64,000 nucleotides of DNA from Levyella massiliensis (GTDB lineage Bacteria; Bacillota; Clostridia; Tissierellales; Peptoniphilaceae): the NCBI RefSeq assembly GCF_000308275.2, contig NZ_HG529492.1:1-64000 (forward strand). The letters run 5' to 3'. The notes under the pieces were generated by a model. It did no database searches. It saw only the letters and a program-made list of their open reading frames with translations, and was not told the origin of the DNA. The position numbers were made by a program, and so were the translations under genes. Below are positions 42,433 through 51,118 of the stretch, piece by piece; the first letter of the stretch is position 1, and each line of letters starts with the position of its first letter.

Positions 42433-43242
42433 CTAGCAAACGGAAAAATCACTGTCAAGAACGGACCCTGCCTCAGCCATCGCTACATAATGGGCACGGA
42501 TCGCATCGACGCGATGGCGACTTTTGAAAACGTGGTTGCCGAGTTGGCGCAAAGGCATCACGCCCATGAGGGCGTTCGTGAGAAAAGCTTCATCGAAGGT
42601 AGCCAGGTCGGCCACGGGGATGTCCGCCTCTTCGACGGAAAGAGCCCGTTCTGACGTGGGCAGCGTCTCCAGCAACAGTTGACGCACGGTGCCGTTCAAA
42701 AGGCCGTTTTCCAAGCGAGGCGTAAGCAGATGGTCGCCCTTGAGGAAGAAGAGATTGGCGCGGGTTTCCTCGCAAAAATTGTGCGAAGCATTTTGAAATA
42801 TCGCTCCATCAAATCCCTGGCGCTTTGCGGCATGAAGCTCCTGTATATTTTCGCCATATTGCAGGGTTTTGTGATACACGAAAGGCGATGTGGGATTGCG
42901 CAAAACCTCAGACAGACAGCAGGAAAAGCCGCGCGCAAAATCGGCATCGCCATAGGGATTTTGGCGATGGGTGAAGAGCACATTTTTTTCGGACACCGTA
43001 ATCTTCAAAACGCCGTGCCGTCGCACTATCGCCGGCAGCAATTTGAGATAGGTGCGAACGGCCGCCGGTTCCACAGTTTGATCCAAGCCTAAAAAGTCCA
43101 GTCCTTTTTGCAGGCGTGCCAGATGACGATCCAAGAAGAGCGGACGCCCCTCTTCCACAGCAATCGTCTCAAAAACGCCGAGGCCGAAGAAATAGCCTGC
43201 ATCCGGCACAATGGTTTCAGTGTCGCAACGATACTCAGACAC
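42433..43242 (-). CDS. pabC: Aminodeoxychorismate lyase (class IV aminotransferase)
   Basis: 269 residues of fold-type IV PLP enzyme: GYFFGLGVFETIAV at the N-terminus, RHLARLQKGLDFLG, the NFCEETRANLFF region, and the C-terminal EAFLTNALMGVMPL. Class IV also includes branched-chain and D-amino-acid aminotransferases; the pabA-pabB context makes 4-aminobenzoate formation the best reading. Its start overlaps the pabB stop by 8 nt. Confidence 0.88.
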   Translation of the reverse strand: MSEYRCDTETIVPDAGYFFGLGVFETIAVEEGRPLFLDRHLARLQKGLDFLGLDQTVEPAAVRTYLKLLPAIVRRHGVLKITVSEKNVLFTHRQNPYGDADFARGFSCCLSEVLRNPTSPFVYHKTLQYGENIQELHAAKRQGFDGAIFQNASHNFCEETRANLFFLKGDHLLTPRLENGLLNGTVRQLLLETLPTSERALSVEEADIPVADLATFDEAFLTNALMGVMPLRQLGNHVFKSRHRVDAIRAHYVAMAEAGSVLDSDFSVC

Positions 43243-44665
43243 CGCTTTCTCCTTCCGGCGCAGCTAAGGCAGAAAAAGTATCCACCAATGCCTTGGCTTT
43301 TTGTACGGTTTCCTCAAATTCTTCTGCCGGATCGGATTCGCAGGTAATGCCGCCGCCGACGCCGATTTCGTAGCGATCCTCCTGGTGCAGCAACGTACGA
43401 ATGATAATGTTCAAATTCATTTGGCCGTCTGGCGTCAGATAGCCGAGAGAGCCGGTGTAAATATGACGTGGCGAATTTTCCAATTCATCGATGATTTCCA
43501 TCGTTCGTTTTTTCGGCGTGCCGGTGATCGAACCGCCCGGGAAGGTGGCTTGGATAAGATCCAACAAGTTCTTCTGCGGAGCTAACTTGCCCGTCACGGT
43601 ATTGACCATGTGATAGACCGTTTCGTGCTCCTCCAGCGTGTACATCTGGGGCACTTTCACCGTTCCCGGCACGCAAACTTTATTGAGATCATTGCGCTCC
43701 AGATCTGTCACCATCAGAAGCTCCGAACGCTCCTTCGGCGAATGCAACAGATCCTCGATCATCGCTTGATTCACGGCCGCATCCTGCGTTTTCTTGCGCG
43801 TCCCTTTGATGGGCTTGGTGCGTACATTGCCATCTTGCACATATAAAAATTGTTCCGGCGAACTGGATAAAATTTGATACGCGCCATAGTTCATATATGC
43901 AGCAAACGGCGCCGGATTCTTTTCACGCAACACGCGATAATATGGAAACGGCGGGACATTGCTCTGTATTTCCAGGCGACGGGTCATGTTGGCGATATAC
44001 GTATGGCCTTGCACAATATAGGCAATCAGCTTTTGAATCGCCGCCATGTACCCCTCTGCATCGTAGTCGCTGGTGGTAGAATAGCCGTACTGTTTTGTCG
44101 CTCCGGCTGAGGTTGGCGGGGCGGCTTGCAGGGCGCTTTGCGGCGATGCGTCATGCGAAGCGTCTTGCGGTGGTGCGGCGGTTAACAAGAACGCAACCAG
44201 CTCGTCCATTTTGGCATCGCTCTCATCCTCGCCCTGCAGTACGAGTTGCAAACAATGCGCTTCATGATCTTCCACGAGATACACGTGATAAAAACAGAAA
44301 ATGGCATCATCGATACTGAAACGGTTCGGATGCCGCGAAGATACGTCCATCAGCTCCTGCCCATAGCCATAGGACAAAAAGCCGATGGCCGGATTGGACA
44401 GAAAAAGCTCAGCAGGATAGTCTTTTTTATGTTTTCCCAACAGCCTCTGCAATGCCTCAGAAAAAGTCTCCTTGACAACTTCATCATTTACATACACGCC
44501 TTTTCCCTGTTTGCGAACCGTATCCCAAGGCGCAAAGGCAATCACCGAATAGCGTCCCAAGGCATTTTGCTTCGAAGAATCCAAAAATACCGCCCGCTCT
44601 TGATCCGCCACTTTGGAAAAAATGTCCACCATCGCCGGATAGCGATGAAATGTTCTAAAGCGCAT
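43235..44665 (-). CDS. pabB: Aminodeoxychorismate synthase component I
   Basis: 476 residues of the chorismate-binding family. TKPIKGTRKK has the Lys in PIKGT that marks PabB (anthranilate synthase has PIAGT). GGSITGTPKKRTMEIIDELE and GSLGYL are the C-terminal active-site motifs. With PabA it turns chorismate and glutamine into 4-amino-4-deoxychorismate for folate. The linker at about residues 165-190 is Ala/Pro-rich. Overlaps pabA by 11 nt. Confidence 0.94.
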   Translation of the reverse strand: MRFRTFHRYPAMVDIFSKVADQERAVFLDSSKQNALGRYSVIAFAPWDTVRKQGKGVYVNDEVVKETFSEALQRLLGKHKKDYPAELFLSNPAIGFLSYGYGQELMDVSSRHPNRFSIDDAIFCFYHVYLVEDHEAHCLQLVLQGEDESDAKMDELVAFLLTAAPPQDASHDASPQSALQAAPPTSAGATKQYGYSTTSDYDAEGYMAAIQKLIAYIVQGHTYIANMTRRLEIQSNVPPFPYYRVLREKNPAPFAAYMNYGAYQILSSSPEQFLYVQDGNVRTKPIKGTRKKTQDAAVNQAMIEDLLHSPKERSELLMVTDLERNDLNKVCVPGTVKVPQMYTLEEHETVYHMVNTVTGKLAPQKNLLDLIQATFPGGSITGTPKKRTMEIIDELENSPRHIYTGSLGYLTPDGQMNLNIIIRTLLHQEDRYEIGVGGGITCESDPAEEFEETVQKAKALVDTFSALAAPEGESGV

Positions 44666-45251
44666 GCTGTTCCCTCCACTGTTTTGCCAACAAAAGAAAA
44701 TTCGCTAAAATTTCATGTCCCTCTTCGGTGAGGAGCGCCTCCGGATGAAATTGCACCCCATAGATACCGTCTTTTTCCGAAGAAATCGCCATAACCGTGC
44801 CATCCTCTGTCCAAGCATCCAGCCTGAGCCTTGCCGGCAGCGATTCAGCCTTTACGGCTAACGAGTGATAGCGCGTCACCGTAAACGGATTCGGCAAATT
44901 GAAAAACAAACCTATCTTTTTATGGAACACCGGCGACAGCTTCCCGTGATACGGCCTATCCCCCTTTTCCACCGTCGCTCCTAGGGCATGCGCAATCACC
45001 TGATGCCCCAGGCATACCCCCAGAATGGGAATCCTTCCTGCCAGCTTTTCCATCACCGACAAACACAGCGTCGCATCCTTCGGTCCTTTCGGTCCCGGCG
45101 ACAGTAGAATCGCATCGTATTTCTCCGCCCACGCCGGATCCGCCTCCTCAAAATCCCCCGCCGAAATGATGTCCACCTCTTCGCCCAACTCCTCGAAATA
45201 GGACAACAAATTAAAAACAAAGGAATCATAGTTATCTATCATTAACAGCAT
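44655..45251 (-). CDS. pabA: Aminodeoxychorismate synthase component II (glutamine amidotransferase)
   Basis: About 198 residues of class I amidotransferase: MIDNYDSFVFNL, LSPGP, nucleophile Cys in GVCLGHQVIAHALG, and the His-Glu pair in GVQFHPEALLTEEG. It supplies ammonia to PabB; in many bacteria one such subunit also serves TrpE. The start at 45251 has AGGAGGAAGAG before it. First gene of pabABC, with all three overlapping and translationally coupled. Confidence 0.94.
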   Translation of the reverse strand: MLLMIDNYDSFVFNLLSYFEELGEEVDIISAGDFEEADPAWAEKYDAILLSPGPKGPKDATLCLSVMEKLAGRIPILGVCLGHQVIAHALGATVEKGDRPYHGKLSPVFHKKIGLFFNLPNPFTVTRYHSLAVKAESLPARLRLDAWTEDGTVMAISSEKDGIYGVQFHPEALLTEEGHEILANFLLLAKQWREQHAL

Positions 45252-45300
45252 TCTCTTCCTCCTCATCTGGTGACGCTGTAAAAGCCCCTTGCTCGGATTG

Positions 45301-45329
45301 AGTATAAAGCGTCAATGCGTTATGTACAA
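45301..45329 (-). promoter_or_regulatory. Promoter of pabABC
   Basis: TTGTAC, 17-bp spacer, TATACT on the minus strand, about 50 bp before the pabA start. Confidence 0.65.
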
Positions 45330-45429
45330 GATGCAACCGAAGGGGCCATGAGAAAGAATACGAGGTTTTACACGCGGAAACGTCTGGGCGGCGGGATTAT
45401 GGCGATGGGAGACGACGGCGTGAGGGGTT

Positions 45430-45836
45430 GGCCGTGCCGACTGGGCACGGTCGGCTACGCCGTCTGCCCCACGATTTCGACCGTGCCTTTCCCGATTTTT
45501 TGCAAAAGGCACGGTCGGTTGCACCGTCTGTGCCGCGATTTCGACCGTGCCTTTGACGTTTTTTTGCAAAAGGCACGGTCGTGCATGACCGCTGCCCCAC
45601 GTTTTCGACCGTGCCTTTGGCGATTTTTTGCGAAAGGCACGGTCGGTTGCGCCCGCTGCCCTGCGATTTCGACCGTGCCTTTGGCGATTTTTTGTAAAAG
45701 GCACGGTCGGTTGCGACCGCTGCCCTGCAATTTCGACCGTGCCTTTGACGATTTTTTGCGAAAGGCACGGTCGGTTACGCCCGCTGCTCTGCGTTTTCGA
45801 CCGTGCCTTTGCCGCTTTTTTGCAAAAGGCACGGTC
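45430..45836 (+). repeat. Hairpin array 6, family 1 (6 units plus a decayed one)
   Basis: Units start at 45479, 45543, 45607, 45671, 45735 and 45799, all 64 bp apart. A shortened remnant (GCCGTGCC...GGCACGGTCGG) lies at about 45430-45453. The T-rich loop is on the plus strand. The array lies 61 bp past the stop of the glycosylase-like gene. Confidence 0.95.
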
Positions 45837-45897
45837 GCGGAACTCCTCTAGGCATGGTCGCGCAACTCGGCTGTGCATACGACCGTGCTCTCTACCT

Positions 45898-46404
45898 CTA
45901 CTCCAGTATCGCTTTCCACGCCTCCGCCAAATCGTCCAGCCGATAGCGCGCATTGGCAGGACTGGTGGATGGCAGTTTGACGCCGGGGATGCCGGTCTTT
46001 TGGGCATGATAGCGTTGATAGTAGCGATACGCGGTGGCGCCGTTGCAATATACGCGGTGAATGGGGGCAGCGGCAAAAAGCGGCTGCAAATCACTGGGAA
46101 TCACATGACGAATGGTGGCATCGCTGGAGCCGGCAATATCACATTGATAGATGCTGTCGTACATGGCTATGTGATGGCGAAGCAGAAAGGCGTGCCGCTC
46201 GGCGATGGTCTCCGGGGTAGACTCGTGAAAGAGGGTCGCCAGCAAAGGCCAGAAGCGATTCAAGGGGTTGCCGTAGTAGAAGCCGTATTGGCGGGTTTTG
46301 ACTGAGGGGAAGGATCCCAGAATCAGGAGGCGCGAATCGGCGTTGTAAACAGGTTCCAGGGGGTGTACGATGGTTTGCGTTGGTTTTGTTTCGATTTGAG
46401 ACAT
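45898..46404 (-). CDS. DNA-deoxyinosine glycosylase-like (uracil-DNA glycosylase superfamily)
   Basis: 168 residues. LLILGSFPSVKTRQYGFYYGNPLNRFWPLLA and LPSTSPANA are the two active-site motifs of the hypoxanthine-DNA glycosylase branch of the UDG superfamily. VYCNGATAYRYY is the central strand. It would remove deaminated bases (hypoxanthine, perhaps others) and start base-excision repair. Single gene; the array is downstream of it. Confidence 0.88.
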   Translation of the reverse strand: MSQIETKPTQTIVHPLEPVYNADSRLLILGSFPSVKTRQYGFYYGNPLNRFWPLLATLFHESTPETIAERHAFLLRHHIAMYDSIYQCDIAGSSDATIRHVIPSDLQPLFAAAPIHRVYCNGATAYRYYQRYHAQKTGIPGVKLPSTSPANARYRLDDLAEAWKAILE

Positions 46405-46446
46405 GGGTGCTCCGATCCATTTCGTACTTAATGAAACGTTGCGCCG

Positions 46447-46848
46447 CTAATGACACAGCTCGTCGTAGATTTCATTTTTTAATGTCCATATCCCTGTGTA
46501 GGGTTCCTCAATATAGCAAGTGTCCTTGTCTTTATATAGGTAGAATTTTTTCGTGCTGTCCGCAGACTTGCTCAGGTGAAATTCAAGAATGTAATACGTT
46601 TCGATATTCGTGGGTTGATCGTTGACGCTTTCCCTTCCTGAATCTTTTGTATTCTCTTTCATGTTCTCCACCAGGGCGGAGATTTTGTCCGCTTGCGTAA
46701 GGCGTTTCAAACTTTTTCCTTGGCTTTCGGTGATTTCGATTTGCGAAATATTCTCCGTTGGGGGAAAAGAAATTTTCTTATCCTCTGCGCAAGCACTTAG
46801 CAGAAAAAAACACAGCAGACTGAGTAATAGAGCAATCGTCTTTTTCAT
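46447..46848 (-). CDS. Small lipoprotein, DUF5301-like
   Basis: About 133 residues. Signal peptide with lipobox LSAC at about residue 20. The mature part (SVNDQPTNIETYYILEF...YLYKDKDTCYIEEPYTGIW) resembles the DUF5301 lipoproteins of Gram-positive bacteria; function unknown. The start at 46848 has AAGGAGGGTAAG before it. Surface-anchored. Confidence 0.75.
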   Translation of the reverse strand: MKKTIALLLSLLCFFLLSACAEDKKISFPPTENISQIEITESQGKSLKRLTQADKISALVENMKENTKDSGRESVNDQPTNIETYYILEFHLSKSADSTKKFYLYKDKDTCYIEEPYTGIWTLKNEIYDELCH

Positions 46849-47311
46849 CTTACCCTCCTTGGCTTTCTTAGCGATGTTTTTGTACCTTTCGTTTCTATTT
46901 TCTTGCCATCCAACTACTGTCAGCACACAAAATTCATCCTTCTCCCGTACTCGGATGGCCAGAGGATCCGCCGCAATCAGCGTTCACCCTGCGACTCGAC
47001 TTTAATGCGCTGTCATGCTCCGAGGGTGCTTAATAATCACCCAGCCGAAAGCATCAAAGACAACGCAGAGAGCCGCCCAAATCAGGCCCGTCAGAAATGC
47101 TTCCTGCATTGACGGGCTTTCTAAACCATTGCTATACAAATATCCGAACAAGGTAAAAAACGACTATATTAAAAAACGGATGCCAAGGCTTTGTTTTTTC
47201 ATATCCCTGACCCATTCTAGGACTTTCCTTCATTGATTTCATATGCAGTACCGCAATGTTAAAAATAGTATGCCCTCCGTTCCTACTCCTTTCCCTTCGT
47301 CTTGCCCCATT
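46849..47311. other. Intergenic region with one hairpin
   Basis: No gene is supported here. GCCCGTCA (47086) and TGACGGGC (ending 47117), with an inner partly paired AAATGC/GCATT and a following TTTCT, could be an intrinsic terminator for a plus-strand transcript, but no plus-strand gene is seen before it. It may be a remnant of a lost gene. Confidence 0.5.
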
Positions 47312-47917
47312 TTAATGGATTTGAATCACATAGTCTGCCCATTTACGAATTGCCGCATTCGTTCGTTCAAGAAGGGCTTGATGATAGAGCCGATAGCCGC
47401 AGGCATCATTTTCTTTCAGGAAAGCAAGTGCCTTTTTGCTGCCAAAGTAAAACCTATCGCGAAGGATACAATAATCGTTTAAGCTCTCCTCAAGAAAGGC
47501 AATCGCCCGATAATTTCCCTCGTCATCGTTTTTTTCCGCTCGATGCATCGTCTTTCGGATCCAGTCGATAATCCACTGCTTCTCATCGCTCGGGGTGACG
47601 GTATGCTCAAAAACGTAGGCTTTCACCCGTTGCTTCAGCGCAGCGGCCACCCCATCGGTATCATAAATGATATTCCCATCAAATAGAGTAAGAAAAGTCT
47701 CTATCGTTTCATGGGCGACTTCCTCTTTCGTATAGATGAAACAATCTAAGGGCGTCCCATCGATACGCGTCGCATCGTGCTTTTGGCATTTTTTATCGAC
47801 AATGATCAGACAATCAAAATCACTGGTTTCGTCATTGCTGCCATTGTTGAAGGAGCCATAGGTCACGATGGCCAAGGGATTATATTCCGTTTTTAAATAA
47901 TCGATAAATTTTTGCAT
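47312..47917 (-). CDS. Nucleotidyltransferase-fold protein
   Basis: 201 residues from ATG at 47917 (AAGGAAATAAG before it). The N-terminal YGSFNNGSNDETSDFDCLIIV is the GS-x10-DxD nucleotidyltransferase signature, and DGTPLDCFIY holds the third acidic residue. The C-terminal helical part (NYRAIAFLEESLNDYCILRDRFYFGSKKALAFL) resembles the HEPN-like/substrate domain of aminoglycoside-type nucleotidyltransferases. The substrate is unknown; resistance is possible but not shown. Confidence 0.85.
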   Translation of the reverse strand: MQKFIDYLKTEYNPLAIVTYGSFNNGSNDETSDFDCLIIVDKKCQKHDATRIDGTPLDCFIYTKEEVAHETIETFLTLFDGNIIYDTDGVAAALKQRVKAYVFEHTVTPSDEKQWIIDWIRKTMHRAEKNDDEGNYRAIAFLEESLNDYCILRDRFYFGSKKALAFLKENDACGYRLYHQALLERTNAAIRKWADYVIQIH

Positions 47918-48197
47918 TCTTATTTCCTTAATATGGCGATGGGAGGAAGGTGGTTTCCTTCTAGCGGTTGGGGGCAATGCGATGATTACGTCTGCAGACT
48001 TCGTTTAGTTGGTCATAGCTATGCAATCGGTTTACGGATAACGCATTCTCCTGCGGTTCGTCTTTCTCCTGCATTTTACCTCATTTTCATAAAAATCGCC
48101 CTGCCCCCGTGGAAACGGGAACAAGGCGAACAGAAGAAACAAAGTGAATGCCGAAAACTTGGCAAATACAAAACTGGATGAATGCTAGCAGTCATCA

Positions 48198-49169
48198 TCA
48201 ATCCTTGTTGACGTCATTGTCTTCTTTATTGCGCTTCTTACGAAGCAACATAAGCAAGGCAATAAACGCGAGCAAGCCGGTACCAATCCAGAGACCTAAA
48301 CGAATCTTATCGCCGGTGCCCGGTGTGGGCGTCTTCGGATGGACAGGCGGTGTCGGAGGCGTCGGCGTGGACGATGTTGGCGGGTTTTCCGGTGGCGTCG
48401 AAGAGGATTCCGGCGGCGTTGTGGAAGAACCTGTCGGTGTCGAAGAGGATTCCTTCGGGGTGGAAGACGATTCCGGCGGTGTCGGAGGCTGGTTGGGCGA
48501 ATATTTGGGGTTCGCCACAATATCATAAACCCAGGCGGCACTGCTGCCCGCCTTTAGATACTCGGGGACAAAATACAGAACCGGAGACATGGGCGCAAAC
48601 TGCGAAGCCGCGCCCGCCTTTCCCTCTTGCGTCACAAGGTATACGCCGTGAACCAGATGATCAAAGGAAACCTTCCCTTGTGCATTCGTCGTGGCCGTGC
48701 GAACCGCCTTATAGGCCGTTTCGAGTTTTGGCTTGACGTTTGTGTTTGACTCGTGTCCGAGCGCCGTCAAAGCCTTGGGATGCGACTGGATATAGGTCGC
48801 GATGTCTTGGCCGGCCCGACGAAGGTCGCTTGACGTCATCTTGGTAAAATCGTAATGCAAGCTCGTCAGCCCCGAGCGAAGGGTATAGTGAGGGCCATCG
48901 GCACCCATCGAAAGATCCGCGATGCGAACGAGTCGAAGGGTTGCCCCGTCGAGAGGAGTCGCCGTTTGGCTTTCGTCCTTCGTATAGGTCAAATGCAAGG
49001 TAAGGGAGCCCCATTTCGTTGCGTCGTAGGAGCGTACCATGGGATTGTCGCGCCGCGCCAGGGCGTCCATGGGAAAGAGGGTCGCCAGACAGATGACGAA
49101 GGCGCCTACAAAAGCGAGGAGCCGCGCCCACACATTGGGCTGGTGTCTTTTTTGAAGATGTTTATTCAT
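48198..49169 (-). CDS. Minor pilin / surface protein with non-canonical sorting signal
   Basis: 323 residues. Signal peptide to about residue 38, a SpaA-like beta-sandwich region (LTLHLTYTKDES...GKVSFDHLVHGVYLVTQEG), and a Pro/Ser/Thr/Glu-rich stalk with PPESSSTP-type repeats (about residues 225-285). The C-terminus has a hydrophobic helix and a basic tail. Before the helix stands TPGTGD in place of LPxTG. Last gene of the pilus operon, so it may be the cell-wall-linked base subunit. AAAGGAG precedes the ATG. Confidence 0.82.
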   Translation of the reverse strand: MNKHLQKRHQPNVWARLLAFVGAFVICLATLFPMDALARRDNPMVRSYDATKWGSLTLHLTYTKDESQTATPLDGATLRLVRIADLSMGADGPHYTLRSGLTSLHYDFTKMTSSDLRRAGQDIATYIQSHPKALTALGHESNTNVKPKLETAYKAVRTATTNAQGKVSFDHLVHGVYLVTQEGKAGAASQFAPMSPVLYFVPEYLKAGSSAAWVYDIVANPKYSPNQPPTPPESSSTPKESSSTPTGSSTTPPESSSTPPENPPTSSTPTPPTPPVHPKTPTPGTGDKIRLGLWIGTGLLAFIALLMLLRKKRNKEDNDVNKD

Positions 49170-49180
49170 GGTTTACTCCT

Positions 49181-50068
49181 TTATTCCTTGTTGCGATCCG
49201 CGACTTCACACTCCTGCCCGTTTTTTCTTCGACTCCGTAGAAGAAGCCCAAAGAGAAAGAAGAGAAGGACGATAACGCCCGCTACGGTGATCTTCCAGTT
49301 GGCAATGACCGCATCTAAAACGGCCAGATCTTTTTCCTCGACCGGTGTAGCCTCGTCGGGGATATAGGCGGTTCGCTCGCCGGTAACAAGCAACCGATGA
49401 CTGTTCACGCCATAGGGCGTACAGGTAAGCAGCGTACAAAGGTCGCGATTCGGTTGAATCGCCAAAAGTTCCGACTGATGGGGCAACACCGTTTGTATAT
49501 CCACCACTCGGTAGGCAAAGACCGCATCCATAATGTGCAGATAGAAGAGATCGCCCTTTGCCATCTGGTCGAGATCCGTGAAGAGAATCGCCGAAGGCAA
49601 TCCGCGATGCGCCGAGATGACCGAATGGGTGGATTTTCCGCCAATCGGAAGGGACGTGCCTTCCAGATGTCCCGCCCCACGCTGCAGCGATTCCTCGCCC
49701 ACCCCGTGAAAGATGGGCAGCTTCACATGGATTTTCGGTATTTCGATCGTCCCCATGATATTATCCCCGGAAGGATTGAGCAACTGATCATAGGGAGCGG
49801 TCAGTACATATTCTTCTTCCTCCTTGAAGGCGTCCACGATGATGTTCGTCGTATGCTTTTCATTATACTCGCGCGCCTTATCCCAAATTGCTTTCGACTG
49901 ATCTTGTGGAAGATTCTTTACCACCTGCGTATACGTACCGACCAGCTTGCTGTTTCGGTAACGGTTCCAAAGATCCGATGCCGGGGGATACAGGAGAAAG
50001 CCCAGTCCTCCCAGAATCATGAGGATACACACGAGAATCCAGAAGCGTCGGTGCGATGCTTTTCTCAT
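49181..50068 (-). CDS. Class C sortase, second copy
   Basis: 295 residues. N-terminal membrane anchor, lid-type region, then the sortase fold with catalytic His in SAHRGLPSA, Cys in LLTCTPYGVN and Arg in HRLLV, and a C-terminal membrane helix with a basic tail: the bitopic layout of class C pilin-polymerising sortases. Its start overlaps the preceding sortase stop by 4 nt (ATGA), with a GGAGG inside that gene. The pair probably has different pilin preferences. Confidence 0.93.
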   Translation of the reverse strand: MRKASHRRFWILVCILMILGGLGFLLYPPASDLWNRYRNSKLVGTYTQVVKNLPQDQSKAIWDKAREYNEKHTTNIIVDAFKEEEEYVLTAPYDQLLNPSGDNIMGTIEIPKIHVKLPIFHGVGEESLQRGAGHLEGTSLPIGGKSTHSVISAHRGLPSAILFTDLDQMAKGDLFYLHIMDAVFAYRVVDIQTVLPHQSELLAIQPNRDLCTLLTCTPYGVNSHRLLVTGERTAYIPDEATPVEEKDLAVLDAVIANWKITVAGVIVLLFFLFGLLLRSRRKNGQECEVADRNKE

Positions 50069-51000
50069 GAACGCCCGGCCTCCTGTTTCTTTTTCTTCTT
50101 TCGCCAGATGAGGTAGGGCGTAAGCCCAACCGTAATTCCGATGGCGGCCGCCAACAAATGAATGCTCAGGCGCGTGGTATCTATGCGAAGATCTTTCGCA
50201 TCTTCAAAAGCCTTCTTGGCCTCCTCCGGCGTATAGTCCACGCGATGCCCCCGCACCAGAAGGCGCTGGGTATTGACGCCGTACGGCGTGCAGGTAAAGA
50301 GCGTGCATAAATCCTTATCCCGGTCGATGGCTAACGACGCAGTTTCCGTCGGTTCCACCTCAATCATCTGATCCACTTCATACGCTAAAAACTCGTTCAG
50401 CACCCGAATAAAGAACAGATCGCCCTTTTTCAGCAGATTGAGGTCGGTGAACAGCTTTGCCGAGGGCAACCCGCGGTGCGCCGAAAGAACGGCGTGCGTT
50501 CCCTTTCCCCCGACGGGCAACGAAGAGCCCGCCAGATGTCCCACGTTTTGTTGCAGCACCTGGTCGGTGGTGTAGTGAAAGATGGGAATCTTGACGTTAA
50601 TGGCCGGAATCTCCACTTCCCCCATCATCCCATCGCCGGTCACGTTGAGCAGCGAATCATAGACGGGATCATCATGTTTTTCCCGAAGCGCAAACACATC
50701 CGGCACACTTTCTCCCGTCAGCTTCTCATTATATTGACGCGCTTTTTCCAACTCTTTGGCAAAATGATCATCGGGAATGGCTTTAACCACTTCTTGGTAG
50801 GTGGTGGACAATTGCTCCGCACGCCACTGGTTAAAGCGATTGCTGATGGTCGGATACAGAAGAACCAAAATTCCGGCAATCAAAAGGAAGATCGCGAGGA
50901 TTCTGAGTTTTCGATCCTTTTTTGCGGTTTCCCCTTTATCGGGTTCCTCATTCGTTTTGGTCATTTCTTCCCCGGATTCCGAGTTCTTTTTCTGTTCCAT
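50065..51000 (-). CDS. Class C sortase, first copy
   Basis: 311 residues. A charged cytoplasmic N-terminus, membrane helix (ILAIFLLIAGILVLLYP), His in SAHRGLPSA, Cys in LFTCTPYGVN, Arg in QRLLVRG, and a C-terminal membrane helix with a Lys-rich tail. Catalyses covalent polymerisation of pilins. The Shine-Dalgarno for 51000 is weak, and a start at 50964 cannot be excluded. It follows the major pilin gene after an attenuator. Confidence 0.93.
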   Translation of the reverse strand: MEQKKNSESGEEMTKTNEEPDKGETAKKDRKLRILAIFLLIAGILVLLYPTISNRFNQWRAEQLSTTYQEVVKAIPDDHFAKELEKARQYNEKLTGESVPDVFALREKHDDPVYDSLLNVTGDGMMGEVEIPAINVKIPIFHYTTDQVLQQNVGHLAGSSLPVGGKGTHAVLSAHRGLPSAKLFTDLNLLKKGDLFFIRVLNEFLAYEVDQMIEVEPTETASLAIDRDKDLCTLFTCTPYGVNTQRLLVRGHRVDYTPEEAKKAFEDAKDLRIDTTRLSIHLLAAAIGITVGLTPYLIWRKKKKKQEAGRS

Positions 51001-51039
51001 ATCCGCTCTTTCTGCCGATGGATCCGAAGATCCTACAAG

Positions 51040-51082
51040 AAATAAGAGGGGCCGCCCCGGAGCCCTCCGGGGCGACGCTCTT
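51040..51082 (-). terminator. Attenuator between the major pilin and sortase genes
   Basis: Long stem built on AAGAG-GTCGCCCCGG and CCGGGGCG-CCCTCTT arms, followed on the minus strand by ATTTCTT. It would lower sortase relative to pilin expression. Confidence 0.75.
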
Positions 51083-51118
51083 ACTATTCAACCATGAATC
51101 GATTGATCCTTATTCCGT

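Noticed and set aside
15746-45836. Reading the 38-bp hairpins as a series of intrinsic terminators
   Set aside because: The T-tract is inside the loop, not after the stem, and dozens in a row would not be needed.
1-45836. REP elements with a RAYT (Y1 HUH) transposase
   Set aside because: No HUH-Tyr transposase-like protein is encoded in the window; the comparison with REP/RAYT holds for layout only.
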